The notes: generated by a model from the sequence alone, not told the origin. Counted from the first letter of the stretch, positions 42,500 through 52,645 are shown. The stretch is DNA of 55,409 bases from Flavobacteriaceae bacterium (GCA_030683815.1 JAUXPJ010000018.1:1-55409), one strand, 5' to 3'. Numbers and translations: made by a program.

Positions 42500-44626
42500 A
42501 TGAAAAAATTAATAATACTATTCCTGGTTGGAATTTCATTCACTGCCTGTAAAAATGAACCCCTTATGACCGTAACTTATCCGGAAACCAAAAAAGTTGA
42601 TTCAACGGATGTTTATTTCGGAACCGAAATCAAAGACCCATACCGTTGGTTAGAAGATGATCGTTCTGATGAAACTGCCGCTTGGGTAAAATCTCAAAAC
42701 GAAGTAACTTTTGGTTACCTCAACAACATTGCTTTCAAAGCCGACATTAAAAATCGATTAGAAAAAATCTGGAATTTTGAAAAAATCGGATTGCCTTTTA
42801 AAGAAGGGGATTATACTTATTTTTATAAAAATGACGGACTTCAAAATCAATATGTATTGTACCGCCAGAAAGGAACAGCAACTGCCGAAATTTTCTTAGA
42901 TCCCAATACTTTCTCAAAAGACGGAACCACTTCTTTAGGCGAAATGGATTTTACAGAAGATGGTAGTTTTATTGCTTATTCTATTTCAGAAGGCGGCAGC
43001 GATTGGCGAAAAATTATTGTGCTCAATACCGAAACAAAAGAAATGGTGGGAGATACCATTTACGATGTTAAATTTACCCGAATCTCCTGGAAAGGAAATG
43101 ATGGTTTCTTTTATTCTAGTTACGACAAGCCAAAAGGAAGTGAATTATCGGCAAAAACAGATCAACATAAATTATATTATCACAAATTAGGAACGTCTCA
43201 AAAAGAAGATAAACTCATTTTTGGGGGTAACGACTCGCAAAAAAGACGTTATGTAACTGCAAACGTAACCAATGATGATCAATTTTTAATCATTTCTGCG
43301 GCCATGTCAACTTCGGGCAATGAATTGTATTTGTTAGATTTATCAGTACCAAACAGCAAAATTATTCCGGTAATTACTGGCTTTGATTATGACAGTTCTG
43401 TTTTAGAAAATGACGGCACTAAACTTTACATCGTAACCAACTTAAACGCACCCAATAAGCGGATTGTAACGGTGGATGCTAAAAAACCGACTATAGAAAA
43501 TTGGATCGATTTTATCCCTGAAACCACCAATGTATTAACCCCCTCAAAAGGTGCCGGGTTTATTTTTGCCAATTATATGGTTGATGCGGTTTCGCAAGTA
43601 AAACAATATGATTATACCGGAAAATTAGTGAGAGAAATTAAACTTCCGGGCTTGGGAACTGCCAGTGGCTTTGCCGCTAAAAAAACAGATGAGACCATTT
43701 ATTTCAGTTTTACTAATTATATTATTCCAAATACCAGCTACAAATTAAATCCGAAAACGGGTGTTTCTGATTTTTATATCAAACCGGCAATTGATTTCAA
43801 TCCTGATAATTTTGAAACAAAACAAGTATTTTATACTTCAAAAGACGGCACTAAAGTACCGATGATTATTTCTTACAAAAAGGGCTTAAAACTCAATGGT
43901 GAAAATCCAACTTTACTGTATGGTTACGGCGGATTTAACATCAGTTTAACGCCTTCTTTCAGTATTGCCAATGCCGTTTGGTTAGAAATGGGCGGTGTTT
44001 ACGCCGTCCCCAATATTCGCGGTGGCGGAGAATACGGAAAAGCGTGGCATAATGCGGGTACACAATTGAAAAAGCAAAATGTTTTTGATGATTTTATAGC
44101 CGCTGCAGAATATTTAATCGATGAAAAATATACTTCTTCTGATTATTTAGCTTTACGTGGCGGATCTAATGGTGGCTTATTAGTAGGCGCTTTAATGACA
44201 CAACGTCCGGAATTAGCCAAAGTTGCCCTACCTGCAGTTGGCGTATTGGATATGTTGCGTTATCACACTTTTACTGCGGGCGCCGGCTGGGCTTATGACT
44301 ATGGCACCTCAGAACAAAGCAAAGAAATGTTTGATTATTTAAAAGAATATTCACCACTTCATAATGTTTTGGAAGGCATTGAATATCCGGCGACTTTAAT
44401 CACTACTGCCGACCATGATGACCGAGTTGTACCGGCACATTCATTCAAATTTGTTGCTGAAATGCAATCAAAACAAACAGGAAAAAATCCGGTTTTAATC
44501 AGAATTGAGACCAATGCAGGTCACGGAGCCGGAACGCCGGTTTCTAAAACCATTGAACAATCGGCTGATATGTTTGCATTTACCCTTTACAATATGGGAA
44601 TTAAAAAAGTGAATTTTAAGAAGTAA
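42500..44626 (+). CDS. Prolyl oligopeptidase family lipoprotein (S9A)
   Basis: The 708-residue serine peptidase cleaves short peptides after proline. A lipobox (GISFTAC, Cys17) places it in the periplasm or outer membrane. It has an N-terminal beta-propeller (about 70-410), with [19 protein letters not shown] before it. The alpha/beta hydrolase has GGFNIS near the oxyanion site, nucleophile Ser556 in [11 protein letters not shown], Asp in [10 protein letters not shown] (near 640) and His675 in NAGHGAG. The full triad is present. It has its own promoter and terminator. A nutritional role in peptide scavenging is inferred. Confidence 0.94.
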   Translation: MKKLIILFLVGISFTACKNEPLMTVTYPETKKVDSTDVYFGTEIKDPYRWLEDDRSDETAAWVKSQNEVTFGYLNNIAFKADIKNRLEKIWNFEKIGLPFKEGDYTYFYKNDGLQNQYVLYRQKGTATAEIFLDPNTFSKDGTTSLGEMDFTEDGSFIAYSISEGGSDWRKIIVLNTETKEMVGDTIYDVKFTRISWKGNDGFFYSSYDKPKGSELSAKTDQHKLYYHKLGTSQKEDKLIFGGNDSQKRRYVTANVTNDDQFLIISAAMSTSGNELYLLDLSVPNSKIIPVITGFDYDSSVLENDGTKLYIVTNLNAPNKRIVTVDAKKPTIENWIDFIPETTNVLTPSKGAGFIFANYMVDAVSQVKQYDYTGKLVREIKLPGLGTASGFAAKKTDETIYFSFTNYIIPNTSYKLNPKTGVSDFYIKPAIDFNPDNFETKQVFYTSKDGTKVPMIISYKKGLKLNGENPTLLYGYGGFNISLTPSFSIANAVWLEMGGVYAVPNIRGGGEYGKAWHNAGTQLKKQNVFDDFIAAAEYLIDEKYTSSDYLALRGGSNGGLLVGALMTQRPELAKVALPAVGVLDMLRYHTFTAGAGWAYDYGTSEQSKEMFDYLKEYSPLHNVLEGIEYPATLITTADHDDRVVPAHSFKFVAEMQSKQTGKNPVLIRIETNAGHGAGTPVSKTIEQSADMFAFTLYNMGIKKVNFKK

Positions 44627-44644
44627 ATTGATATCAATACTAAC

Positions 44645-44673
44645 AGAAAAGCCACGCTAAACGTGGCTTTTCT
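44645..44673. terminator. Bidirectional terminator, peptidase / mtgA
   Basis: The perfect 12-bp stem AGAAAAGCCACG/CGTGGCTTTTCT with loop CTAAA lies between convergent genes. Confidence 0.85.
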
Positions 44674-44691
44674 TATTTTATAACTCTTGGT

Positions 44692-45384
44692 TTACTCAAA
44701 TTTCAGCTGTCCCAAATATCCCATTTGACGAATTATCCAATTTTTTCTTCGTTCTACATAACCGGAAGAATTTGTGGCTTTATATTTTCTCGGATTTGGT
44801 AAAATTGCGGCGATGGATGCGGCTTCGTATCTGGTGAGTTTCGCCGCGGGTTTTCTGAACCAATGTTGCGCGGCGGCTTCAGCGCCATATACTCCGTTGC
44901 CCATTTCAATGCTGTTTAAATACACTTCTAAAATGCGTTGTTTGCTCCAAAAAGCTTCGATTAAAAAAGTAAAATACATTTCAAATCCTTTTCTGATATA
45001 ACTTCTTTGTGGCCACAGAAATACATTTTTAGCGGTTTGTTGGGTAATGGTGCTTCCTCCTTTTATTTTCCTTCCTTTTTGGTTTCCTTCAAATGCTTTT
45101 TCCATCGCTTCAAAATCAAATCCAAAATGTTCAATAAATTTTTGGTCTTCGCTTACAATCACCGCTTTAGCTAAATTATTGGAAATTTTACTCAAAGGAA
45201 CCCATTGGTGCGATAAGACCGCTTTTTCGCCGTTGGCTAATTGCTCTACACTTCGTATAATCATAAGTGGCGTAATGGGAATTGGAATCCATCGAAAAAG
45301 AATGACTGAAAAAATGGATATTATAAAAAACCAAATGGTAATTTTAATAATCCAATTCTTTATTTTTTTGAAAAATAATTTCAT
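44692..45384 (-). CDS. mtgA: Monofunctional biosynthetic peptidoglycan transglycosylase
   Basis: The 230-residue GT51 enzyme polymerises lipid II without a transpeptidase domain. A membrane anchor (about 11-30) is followed by Glu79 in [16 protein letters not shown] (catalytic), [20 protein letters not shown] (near 108-127), [13 protein letters not shown] and [10 protein letters not shown]. The length and the missing penicillin-binding domain separate it from PBP1A at 34266. -7 box TACTTTTG at 45405-45412. Single gene. Confidence 0.94.
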   Translation of the reverse strand: MKLFFKKIKNWIIKITIWFFIISIFSVILFRWIPIPITPLMIIRSVEQLANGEKAVLSHQWVPLSKISNNLAKAVIVSEDQKFIEHFGFDFEAMEKAFEGNQKGRKIKGGSTITQQTAKNVFLWPQRSYIRKGFEMYFTFLIEAFWSKQRILEVYLNSIEMGNGVYGAEAAAQHWFRKPAAKLTRYEAASIAAILPNPRKYKATNSSGYVERRKNWIIRQMGYLGQLKFE

Positions 45385-45404
45385 TGCGTTCTAAAATTGT
45401 ATCA

Positions 45405-45412
45405 CAAAAGTA
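45405..45412 (-). promoter_or_regulatory. -7 box of mtgA
   Basis: TACTTTTG on the minus strand, 20 bases before the mtgA ATG. The -33 element is uncertain. Confidence 0.5.
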
Positions 45413-45525
45413 TCAATTTTTGAATTTCAATCGATACTAATGATTTGTAAAATAGAAATTTACAATGATAATTTTAAATAACTATCCTTTTATAATTAGT
45501 AATTTCGTAATTCTTTTAGTTTGAT

Positions 45526-46458
45526 ATGATTTTACCACAAAAAAGATACAACGATTATGGTTCTTATATTAAGACCAAATTTGCTGAACGAGTTCAAAAA
45601 ATTTCTTTAGATACGGGTTTTACGTGTCCAAATCGCGATGGAACAAAAGGAATTGGTGGCTGCACTTATTGCAACAACAATACCTTTAATCCGGATTATT
45701 GCGAGCCCGAAAAAAGCATCACCCAACAATTAGAAGAAGGCGTTGCCTTTTTTTCAACAAAGTATAAAACACAACAATATTTAGCTTATTTTCAGGCATA
45801 TACCAATACCTATGCTGATATTTCTCTGTTGAAGAAAATGTACTATGAGGCAGTTGAGTATCCGGGAGTTATAGGTTTGGTGATTGGCACCCGACCCGAT
45901 TGTATCAATGAAGAAATTATCTCGATTTTAGAAGAAATTGCTCAAAAATACTATGTTTCCTTAGAGTTTGGTGTAGAGAGTACATTGAACAGAACGCTGG
46001 AAATTGTAAACCGTTGTCACTCTTTTGAAGAAACAAAAGTAGCTTATGAGTTGGCAAAAAACCGAAGAATTCATTTGGGAGCACACATGATTTTAGGATT
46101 ACCGGGAGAAAGTAGAGAGGAAATGTTGAACCATGCGGTTGAACTATCTAAACTTCCTATCAACTCATTGAAATTGCATCAACTTCAAATTGTGAAAAAT
46201 ACTATGATGGCATTTCAGTATAAGCATAAACCAGCAATGTTTAATTTATTTGGTTTGGATGATTATATCGATTTTATTGTTGATTTTGTGGGTTTATTAC
46301 GACCTGATATTATTATTGAACGTTTCTCCAGCGAATCTCCACCCGATTTATTGATTGCTCCAATTTGGGGCGGACTCAAAAACTTTGAAATCGTTTCCAA
46401 AATTAAAAAAAGATTGGCAGAAAAAGATACTTGGCAAGGGAAATATTATCGAGCTTAA
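45526..46458 (+). CDS. TIGR01212 family radical SAM protein (YhcC-like)
   Basis: The 310-residue radical SAM enzyme has the cluster motif in TGFTCPNRDGTKGIGGCTYCNN (three Cys spaced C-x8-C-x2-C, near residues 26-40), the atypical spacing of the YhcC/TIGR01212 group. Further matches are YFQAYTNTYA (near 86-95), IGTRPDC (near 122-128), LEFGVES, HMILGLPGES and PIWGGLKN. It is expected to be cytoplasmic and its substrate is unknown. The hairpin at 46469-46492 follows the stop but carries its T tract on the other strand. Confidence 0.9.
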   Translation: MILPQKRYNDYGSYIKTKFAERVQKISLDTGFTCPNRDGTKGIGGCTYCNNNTFNPDYCEPEKSITQQLEEGVAFFSTKYKTQQYLAYFQAYTNTYADISLLKKMYYEAVEYPGVIGLVIGTRPDCINEEIISILEEIAQKYYVSLEFGVESTLNRTLEIVNRCHSFEETKVAYELAKNRRIHLGAHMILGLPGESREEMLNHAVELSKLPINSLKLHQLQIVKNTMMAFQYKHKPAMFNLFGLDDYIDFIVDFVGLLRPDIIIERFSSESPPDLLIAPIWGGLKNFEIVSKIKKRLAEKDTWQGKYYRA

Positions 46459-46460
46459 AC

Positions 46461-46492
46461 AATAAAAAAGCCATCACTAAAAAACGATGGCT
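46461..46492 (-). terminator. Terminator, minus-strand oriented, distal to gdhA
   Basis: The stem AGCCATC/GATGGCT (46469-46475/46486-46492) is followed on the minus strand by TTTTTTATTG. It lies about 190 bases downstream of the gdhA stop with repeat element B in between; it may also stall plus-strand transcription. Confidence 0.6.
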
Positions 46493-46501
46493 CTGCTCTC
46501 T

Positions 46502-46641
46502 GCTCTGCGAAGTCTCCCGACTTCGCAGCAATATAAATATTCATTTCTCCGCATTGCCAACTTAACAAAATAAACAGTTTAAATTTTATGCTTTTTGTTG
46601 CTCAATTTTTATTATGGATACGAAGTCTCCCGACTTCGTAT
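46502..46641 (-). repeat. Palindrome-bounded intergenic repeat, copy B
   Basis: The outer palindromes are CTGCGAAGTC/TCCC/GACTTCGCAG (46505-46528) and ATACGAAGTC/TCCC/GACTTCGTAT (46618-46641). The interior 46530-46570, read on the minus strand, matches 267-306 of copy A: TTTTGTTAAGTTGGC, then a diverged AATG segment and ATATTTATAT. The orientation is inverted relative to copy A. No coding potential. Probably a small non-autonomous mobile or REPIN-like element (inference). Confidence 0.7.
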
Positions 46642-46685
46642 AGCGGTCTCGCATAGCGTTTGTTTAAACAAAAAAAATCTAATTA

Positions 46686-48023
46686 TTAGATAATTCCTTG
46701 GTCTAACATAGAATCGGCTACTTTTAAGAAACCGGCAATGTTGGCACCTTTTACATAATCTACATATCCGTCAACTCCTGTTCCGTATTTTACGCAAGCA
46801 GCATGAATTTCTTTCATGATATGGTGTAATTTAGCATCAACTTCTTCACGAGTCCAATTCAATTTGTTAGAGTTTTGAGTCATTTCTAAACCAGAAGTGG
46901 CAACACCACCGGCATTAGAAGCTTTACCAGGCGAGAATAATATTTTGTTATCATGGAATACTTTAATCGCTTCCTCAGTTGATGGCATATTAGCACCTTC
47001 ACCCACTAAAATACAACCATTGGCTACTAATTTTCTGGCATCATCACCATTCAATTCATTTTGAGTAGCGCAAGGTAAAGCGATATCAACTTTTTGTTCC
47101 CATGGTTTTTTACCTGCAAAGAAGGTTGAGCCGGGGAATTCATCAGCATAAGGCGCAACGATATCATTGTTGGTCGCTCTTAATTCTAACATATAATCTA
47201 TTTTCTCTGCATTTAAACCTGCAGGATCAAAGATATATCCATCAGGACCTGAAATAGTTACTACTTTAGCTCCCAATTCTGTAGCTTTTAAAGCCGCACC
47301 CCAAGCCACGTTTCCGAAACCTGAAATAGCTACGGTTTTACCTTTTAAAGTATCTCCTTTGGTAGCCAACATTTCTTGAGTAAAATATACATTACCAAAT
47401 CCGGTTGCTTCAGGACGCACTAATGACCCCCCCCAATTAAGACCTTTTCCAGTTAAAACGCCTGTGTGTTCTTTGGCTAATTTTTTATACATTCCATATA
47501 AAAATCCAATCTCACGACCACCTACTCCAATATCTCCGGCAGGAACATCAGTTTCAGGACCGATTAATGACCATAATTCTAACATAAATGCTTGACAGAA
47601 ACGCATAATTTCTTTGTCTGATTTTCCTTTTGGATCAAAATCAGAACCTCCTTTTCCACCACCCATTGGAAGTGTAGTTAGAGCATTTTTGAAGATTTGT
47701 TCAAATCCCAAGAATTTAAGAATTGATAAGTTTACTGATGGGTGAAAACGCAATCCTCCTTTGTAAGGCCCTATAGCTCCGTTAAATTGAATTCTGTAAC
47801 CTAAATTAACTTGAGTGTTTCCATTGTCATCAATCCAAGTAACTTTAAAAGTTAAAATACGATCTGGTTCTACAATTCTTTCAATAATTTTTGCCGCTTC
47901 GTATTGCGGATTTTCATTGTAAATAGTTTCAACCGATTCCAGTACTTCATGAACCGCTTGCAGGTATTCTTTTTCTCCCGGGTGCTTTGCCTCAAGATTG
48001 TTTAATATTTCTTTAACATTCAT
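46686..48023 (-). CDS. gdhA: NADP-type glutamate dehydrogenase
   Basis: The 445-residue hexameric enzyme converts 2-oxoglutarate and ammonia to glutamate. YKGGLRFHPSVNLSILKFLG (88-107) precedes Lys124 in PMGGGKGGSDFDP. GDIGVGGREIGFLYG (near 163-177) and the Rossmann motif SGFGNVAWGAA (near 235) follow. Length and GGKGGSDF fit the NADP-dependent small-subunit class. A run of eight C (47427-47434) encodes two glycines at GGS; the frame is intact. -7 box TAAATTTG lies at 48088-48095. The 3' region carries repeat element B. Confidence 0.96.
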   Translation of the reverse strand: MNVKEILNNLEAKHPGEKEYLQAVHEVLESVETIYNENPQYEAAKIIERIVEPDRILTFKVTWIDDNGNTQVNLGYRIQFNGAIGPYKGGLRFHPSVNLSILKFLGFEQIFKNALTTLPMGGGKGGSDFDPKGKSDKEIMRFCQAFMLELWSLIGPETDVPAGDIGVGGREIGFLYGMYKKLAKEHTGVLTGKGLNWGGSLVRPEATGFGNVYFTQEMLATKGDTLKGKTVAISGFGNVAWGAALKATELGAKVVTISGPDGYIFDPAGLNAEKIDYMLELRATNNDIVAPYADEFPGSTFFAGKKPWEQKVDIALPCATQNELNGDDARKLVANGCILVGEGANMPSTEEAIKVFHDNKILFSPGKASNAGGVATSGLEMTQNSNKLNWTREEVDAKLHHIMKEIHAACVKYGTGVDGYVDYVKGANIAGFLKVADSMLDQGII

Positions 48024-48087
48024 AATGATATAGTATTAAATGTTTTTTAATGTATGTAAAACTCTATTAATGTGTATAATTAATGTG

Positions 48088-48095
48088 CAAATTTA
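48088..48095 (-). promoter_or_regulatory. -7 box of gdhA
   Basis: TAAATTTG on the minus strand, giving a 5' leader of about 60 bases. The rest of the 268-base spacer (48024-48291) is AT-rich with no other clear signal. Confidence 0.55.
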
Positions 48096-48291
48096 GTAAA
48101 TATATTTTCATATTTCTGTAATAATTATTCCATAAATTAGTTAAAATATAAAATTAACATATTATGAATTACTTAATTTATCGATATAATAATAAATAGC
48201 CTCTTTTTTTGATTTATTGTTAAATTTTTATTTTGGAAGATGTCTTATTTATTAAATAATAATTCTATCGGTAAAGAATCTATAATTACCA

Positions 48292-51200
48292 TTACATAAA
48301 ACCTTCCGGAGGCAATGCATCCATTTCATCATCCGAATATCTATTAAGAACATATCCTTCTTTAAAAATGGCTGCTCTATTGGTTTTACCCTCAATTACA
48401 ATGGTTAAAGGGTCATCAAATTTGATATGTCTTAAATACTCATCTTCATAAACAGCTTTTTGATTATTTAAGTAATCAACATTATAAAATCCGTCGTTTA
48501 TAAATGGGTTGATGGTTAAATATCCCACTTTAAAAGATGTTAAATTTTGGAAGAAATGTGTACCTTGACTCGGATCAATTCTAAATTCATTCAAGCCTGA
48601 TTCTACAATTACTTTCGCTGATGAAATTTGAGCCCATTTAACAGGAATTCCCAGCCATCTATCACTTGAGCCCCATCTGCCGGGTCCTACCAACACATAT
48701 TGTTTCCCTTCTTCTTCAAATTTTTTATTCACTTTTTCAACAGCTTTTGCAATTTCAAGTGTGTTAGCCGAATTAAATGTAGCCGGTTTTACATAAACAA
48801 AATCCGAAATATGATCAAACTTTCCATTGCCTAACGCAGATTCTGAATAAATAATGGTTTCATTTTGCTCAAAATCATCCGGCAGATAATTAGCCGCATC
48901 ATTAGTTTCAACAATGGGTCTAATTTGAAGAAAATTAAACGTTCTGGGTTCACCCGGCGGAACATCTAATTTTACGGCAAACTCAATTTCTACCGGATTT
49001 TGCATTTCGCGTTGTGAGATTCTCAATAAATCTTTTAAAATTTCGGCCAATGGAAAAGTGTTGTATTTTAAAATATTATCAAAAGTGATGACCCTAAAAC
49101 CATCCTGTAAAATACCCGGTCGAATAATATTATTTTGAATATCATAAGTTGATGCAACAAATTTTAAAGAATCATGATTTTTAGCTTGTCTGATGCTTAT
49201 TTTTCTTTTGTTAACAGCTTCGCTTGTTGAAACATGGTATTTATTAGGATCCATCTCCAGTCCGTAAAAGAATTTTTGAGTATCTCTTTGGGTAGATCCT
49301 GGTGAAGAAAGTTGTAAAACTTTTGTAGGATGATAGGGCGAAAACTGTAATGTTTGTCCGCCCGCAACAACAATCTCTCCTAAACCTAAGGCAATATTTG
49401 CGATGCCTTCATGAGGTTTTTCATTTCCTATCGGATAGAAATTAATGGATCGGGCAACACCGGAAATATTAGGATAATACACATCTTTATATTGCTTTCC
49501 TACTACTTCTTGAAGAATTACCGCCATTTTATCTTCTTCAATAGAATGTGAAATGGCCTTAATATACGCTTTGCTGTTTTTAAAATATGCGGAGGCAATT
49601 ACTGATTTTATAGCATTAGAAACCATTTCAAACATTTTTTCGGGATCCGTATTTGGCACCATATAAGTAGCAAAAACACCGGCAAATGGCTGATAATGCG
49701 AATCTTCTAAAACACTTGATGAACGAATAGCAATAGGCATTTTAGTGGTTGCTAAAAAAGCTTTAACATCATCCAAAACCCAATTAGGCAAAGGTTTTGA
49801 AATAAATTTTTCTAAAATAACTTCATCCTCATGATCTTGTGCAACAAAAGGGAAAAGCTCATGTTTTTCCATAAATTCTTCAAAAACATCGGTACTCAAA
49901 ACCACCGTTCTGGGAATGGAAATAGTTACATCTTTGTATTTATTGAACAAATTATGGCGTTTTAGAAATGAATTGATAAAAGCCAAACCACGACCTTTGC
50001 CACCTAAAGCGCCTTCGCCAATTCTGGCAAATCCTAAATATTCATCGTATTTATTTTTATCAAATTTAACAATGACACCCCGCGATAAAAATATCCTGAA
50101 AACCCTGACTGCATTGATTAAAAATTCTCTGATTTGATCTTCTTCGGTAAAATCTTCATATTCAATCGGGCTGAATAAATCTGCCAAAGGAAACAAAGCC
50201 CTTGAACGAAGCCATTTAGAATATTCACTTCGTTTGGCGTGGTAAACAATGGATTCTAGCGTTACAATTCCCAGTGCCTTTTGAAAACTTTTTAAATCTT
50301 TTGCCACTGCAACCACTTTCATTTGAGCCGGATCCCAAAATTCAAAATCGCCAAAAGAAAAATATTTGGTGATGTATTTTTTGATGTCTAATCCTAATGT
50401 TTCTGAGTGTTTATAAAGAAACATCGCTTTTAATTCCTTAGCTTTTGCTTCATTTTTCATCTCTGATGATTGAATCAAAACGGGGAAATACCGATTATTT
50501 TCTCTTACATATTCCAGTAAACGAAAACCTGCTGCCGGATCTTTTACGCCTCCCTTAAAATAACTCACATCCGAAATAACTCCTAATAAATTGCTTTCGT
50601 GTTTTTTAAATAATTCTATTCCTTCTTCATAATTGGTGGCTAATAAAATTTTTGGTCTTCCGCGCATCAATAAAGTTCTTCGGTGTTCATTTAATCCTTC
50701 AGACATAAATGAGCGCGTCTGTTTTAAGATAATTTTATAGATCAATGGTAAATAACGTGAATAAAACCGAAGAGAATCCTCCACCAATAAAATGGCTTTT
50801 ACGCCAATTTGTTCAATATCCCTTTCAACATTCATTTTATCTTCAACTAATTTGATAATAGCAAAGAAAATATCAACATTACCATTCCAATGAAATAAAT
50901 AATCAATAGTACTGGTATCTTCTTTTTCCAAACGTTTACTCAACTCTGATGAATAGTGACTTAAAGCCGCAATTGGAACCTGAGGAAATTTCTCTCTAAT
51001 TAATTTTGAAGTGCCAAATGATGTTACATTTCCTGCATCTAACCAAACAATGACCAAATCAATTTTTTCTGATGCCAACATTTGCAACGCTTTTTTAGGT
51101 GTATTGGCATGCATAAAACTTGGTGGATGCAATAAATTTAAAGCCATATATTCATTAAATATTTGCTCATCAATTCTTCCATCCTCTTCCAGCATATAAT

Positions 51201-51315
51201 AGTCGTAGTTAGAACAGACAATTAAGGCGTTGTAAATTCTATTCTGCATCAATTGTTTGAACTCAAATTCCTGAAACTCGTAGGTTCTTAAATCGGGAAG
51301 TGGATTTTTTAACAT
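48292..51315 (-). CDS. Receiver-like / PEP-synthase ATP-binding fusion protein
   Basis: The protein has 1007 residues. Two receiver-like domains lie at about 30-150 (NALIVCSNYDYY, IDLVIVWLDAG) and 175-300 (AILLVEDSLRFYS, GVISDVSYF, FPVLIQSSE), the second with plausible phosphoacceptor residues. A PPDK-N/PEP-synthase nucleotide-binding domain (about 430-800) has LGGKGRGLAF, PIAIRSSSVLEDSHYQPFAG and EIEFAVKLD with FNFLQIRPI. A C-terminal region has VGPGRWGSSDRWLG. The swivelling phosphohistidine domain and PEP/pyruvate barrel are absent. The start at 51315 is chosen over one 24 codons upstream because MLKNPLPDLR opens the conserved part. I recall this architecture as a Bacteroidetes family of unknown function. 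Confidence 0.82.
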   Translation of the reverse strand: MLKNPLPDLRTYEFQEFEFKQLMQNRIYNALIVCSNYDYYMLEEDGRIDEQIFNEYMALNLLHPPSFMHANTPKKALQMLASEKIDLVIVWLDAGNVTSFGTSKLIREKFPQVPIAALSHYSSELSKRLEKEDTSTIDYLFHWNGNVDIFFAIIKLVEDKMNVERDIEQIGVKAILLVEDSLRFYSRYLPLIYKIILKQTRSFMSEGLNEHRRTLLMRGRPKILLATNYEEGIELFKKHESNLLGVISDVSYFKGGVKDPAAGFRLLEYVRENNRYFPVLIQSSEMKNEAKAKELKAMFLYKHSETLGLDIKKYITKYFSFGDFEFWDPAQMKVVAVAKDLKSFQKALGIVTLESIVYHAKRSEYSKWLRSRALFPLADLFSPIEYEDFTEEDQIREFLINAVRVFRIFLSRGVIVKFDKNKYDEYLGFARIGEGALGGKGRGLAFINSFLKRHNLFNKYKDVTISIPRTVVLSTDVFEEFMEKHELFPFVAQDHEDEVILEKFISKPLPNWVLDDVKAFLATTKMPIAIRSSSVLEDSHYQPFAGVFATYMVPNTDPEKMFEMVSNAIKSVIASAYFKNSKAYIKAISHSIEEDKMAVILQEVVGKQYKDVYYPNISGVARSINFYPIGNEKPHEGIANIALGLGEIVVAGGQTLQFSPYHPTKVLQLSSPGSTQRDTQKFFYGLEMDPNKYHVSTSEAVNKRKISIRQAKNHDSLKFVASTYDIQNNIIRPGILQDGFRVITFDNILKYNTFPLAEILKDLLRISQREMQNPVEIEFAVKLDVPPGEPRTFNFLQIRPIVETNDAANYLPDDFEQNETIIYSESALGNGKFDHISDFVYVKPATFNSANTLEIAKAVEKVNKKFEEEGKQYVLVGPGRWGSSDRWLGIPVKWAQISSAKVIVESGLNEFRIDPSQGTHFFQNLTSFKVGYLTINPFINDGFYNVDYLNNQKAVYEDEYLRHIKFDDPLTIVIEGKTNRAAIFKEGYVLNRYSDDEMDALPPEGFM

Positions 51316-51496
51316 GGATTTTGACTTTTTAATCGGGTAATATCTTATAAAAATACTATAATTTCTTGAAGCGTTTACTGATCTCAATTTATATTTTCTA
51401 TCATGTTATCAATCTATTTTACTTTTAAAAAATGTCTTAAGAGATTCTCAAAACAAAACAATTCTTTAAAAAAATAAAAAGAAACGTATCTTTTCA

Positions 51497-51504
51497 TAAA
51501 TTTG
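51497..51504 (+). promoter_or_regulatory. -7 box of pheS
   Basis: TAAATTTG ends 21 bases before ATG 51526. The longer reading from TTG 51502 would lie within it and is rejected. Confidence 0.65.
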
Positions 51505-51525
51505 CCTCCTAATTTATTGTTGAAA

Positions 51526-52545
51526 ATGTTAGATAAAGTAAAAGAACTGATTGGAGAAGTTGATGCATTTCAGTCATCAAATGTGGAAGAAATTGAAGCA
51601 TTCCGAATAAAATTCTTAGGGAAAAAAGGAATTTTAACTGATTTGTTTGCTGAGTTTAAAAATGTAGCTGAAGACGAACGCAAAGAATTTGGACTTTATA
51701 TCAATACACTCAAAAATGCTGCGCAAGAAAAAGTAACTTTTTTAAAAGAAGTAATTGAAAATGCCAAAGGTTTTAAAACCAAATATGGTGATTTAACGCG
51801 TCCGGCTGAACCGATAGAATTAGGCAACAGACATCCCATTTCTTTGGTCAAAAATCAGATTGTCGATATTTTTTCCCGCATCGGTTTTACCGTTTCTGAA
51901 GGCCCTGAGATGGAAGATGATTGGCATAATTTTACCGGATTAAATTTACCGGAACACCATCCTGCACGTGATATGCAAGACACTTTTTTCTTGCAAAAAA
52001 ATCCGGATATGTTGTTGCGCACGCATACCTCATCGGTACAAATGCGCTATATGGAAAGTCACCAACCGCCCATTAGAACGGTTTCTCCGGGTAGAGTTTT
52101 TAGAAATGAAGATATTTCGGCGCGTTCGCATTGTATTTTTCACCAAGTAGAGGGTTTGTATATTGATACCGATGTTTCTTTTGCCGATTTAAAACAAACA
52201 CTGCTTTATTTTACCAAAGAAATGTTTGGGAAATCAAAAATCAGATTGCGTCCGTCGTATTTTCCTTTTACAGAACCGAGCGCCGAAGTGGATATTTATT
52301 GGGGATTGGAAACCGAAGTTGATTATAAAATTACCAAAGGAACCGGCTGGTTAGAAATTATGGGCTGCGGCATGGTAGATCCCAATGTGTTGAAAAATGT
52401 CAATATCGACCCCACAAAATACAGCGGATTTGCATTCGGAATGGGCATTGAGCGCATCGCGATGTTGTTGTACCAAATACCGGATATCAGAATGTTTTAC
52501 GAAAATGATGTGCGTTTTTTAGAACAGTTTAAATCGGTTAGATAG
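51526..52545 (+). CDS. pheS: Phenylalanyl-tRNA synthetase alpha subunit
   Basis: The 339-residue class II catalytic subunit has an N-terminal coiled coil (about 1-85, with FRIKFLGKKGILTDLF). Motif 1 is near HPISLVKNQIVDIFSRIGF (about 106-124). Motif 2 is VSPGRVFRNEDISARSHCIFHQVEGLYID (near 185-215, described in parts: PGRVFRNED and FHQVEGL). Motif 3 is GFAFGMGIERIAML (near 305-318). It pairs with PheT to form the alpha2beta2 enzyme; pheT is not adjacent here. Confidence 0.96.
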   Translation: MLDKVKELIGEVDAFQSSNVEEIEAFRIKFLGKKGILTDLFAEFKNVAEDERKEFGLYINTLKNAAQEKVTFLKEVIENAKGFKTKYGDLTRPAEPIELGNRHPISLVKNQIVDIFSRIGFTVSEGPEMEDDWHNFTGLNLPEHHPARDMQDTFFLQKNPDMLLRTHTSSVQMRYMESHQPPIRTVSPGRVFRNEDISARSHCIFHQVEGLYIDTDVSFADLKQTLLYFTKEMFGKSKIRLRPSYFPFTEPSAEVDIYWGLETEVDYKITKGTGWLEIMGCGMVDPNVLKNVNIDPTKYSGFAFGMGIERIAMLLYQIPDIRMFYENDVRFLEQFKSVR

Positions 52546-52558
52546 GTTTTTTAGTTTG

Positions 52559-52598
52559 CAGTTTTCATTCGCAGTATTCAGTTTTCATTCGCAGTATT
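52559..52598 (+). repeat. Tandem 20-bp duplication
   Basis: The unit CAGTTTTCATTCGCAGTATT occurs at 52559-52578 and 52579-52598 without mismatch, followed by a further partial CAGT. Confidence 0.9.
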
Positions 52599-52628
52599 CA
52601 GTGAACATTATACATTAAAACTTGTCAA

Positions 52629-52645
52629 CCTGAGCTTGTCGAAGG
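52629..52645 (-). repeat. CTTCGACAAGCTCAGG intergenic word
   Basis: The minus strand reads CCTTCGACAAGCTCAGG. From memory this word recurs in intergenic DNA across many bacterial genomes, especially Bacteroidetes; its function is uncertain. Confidence 0.55.
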
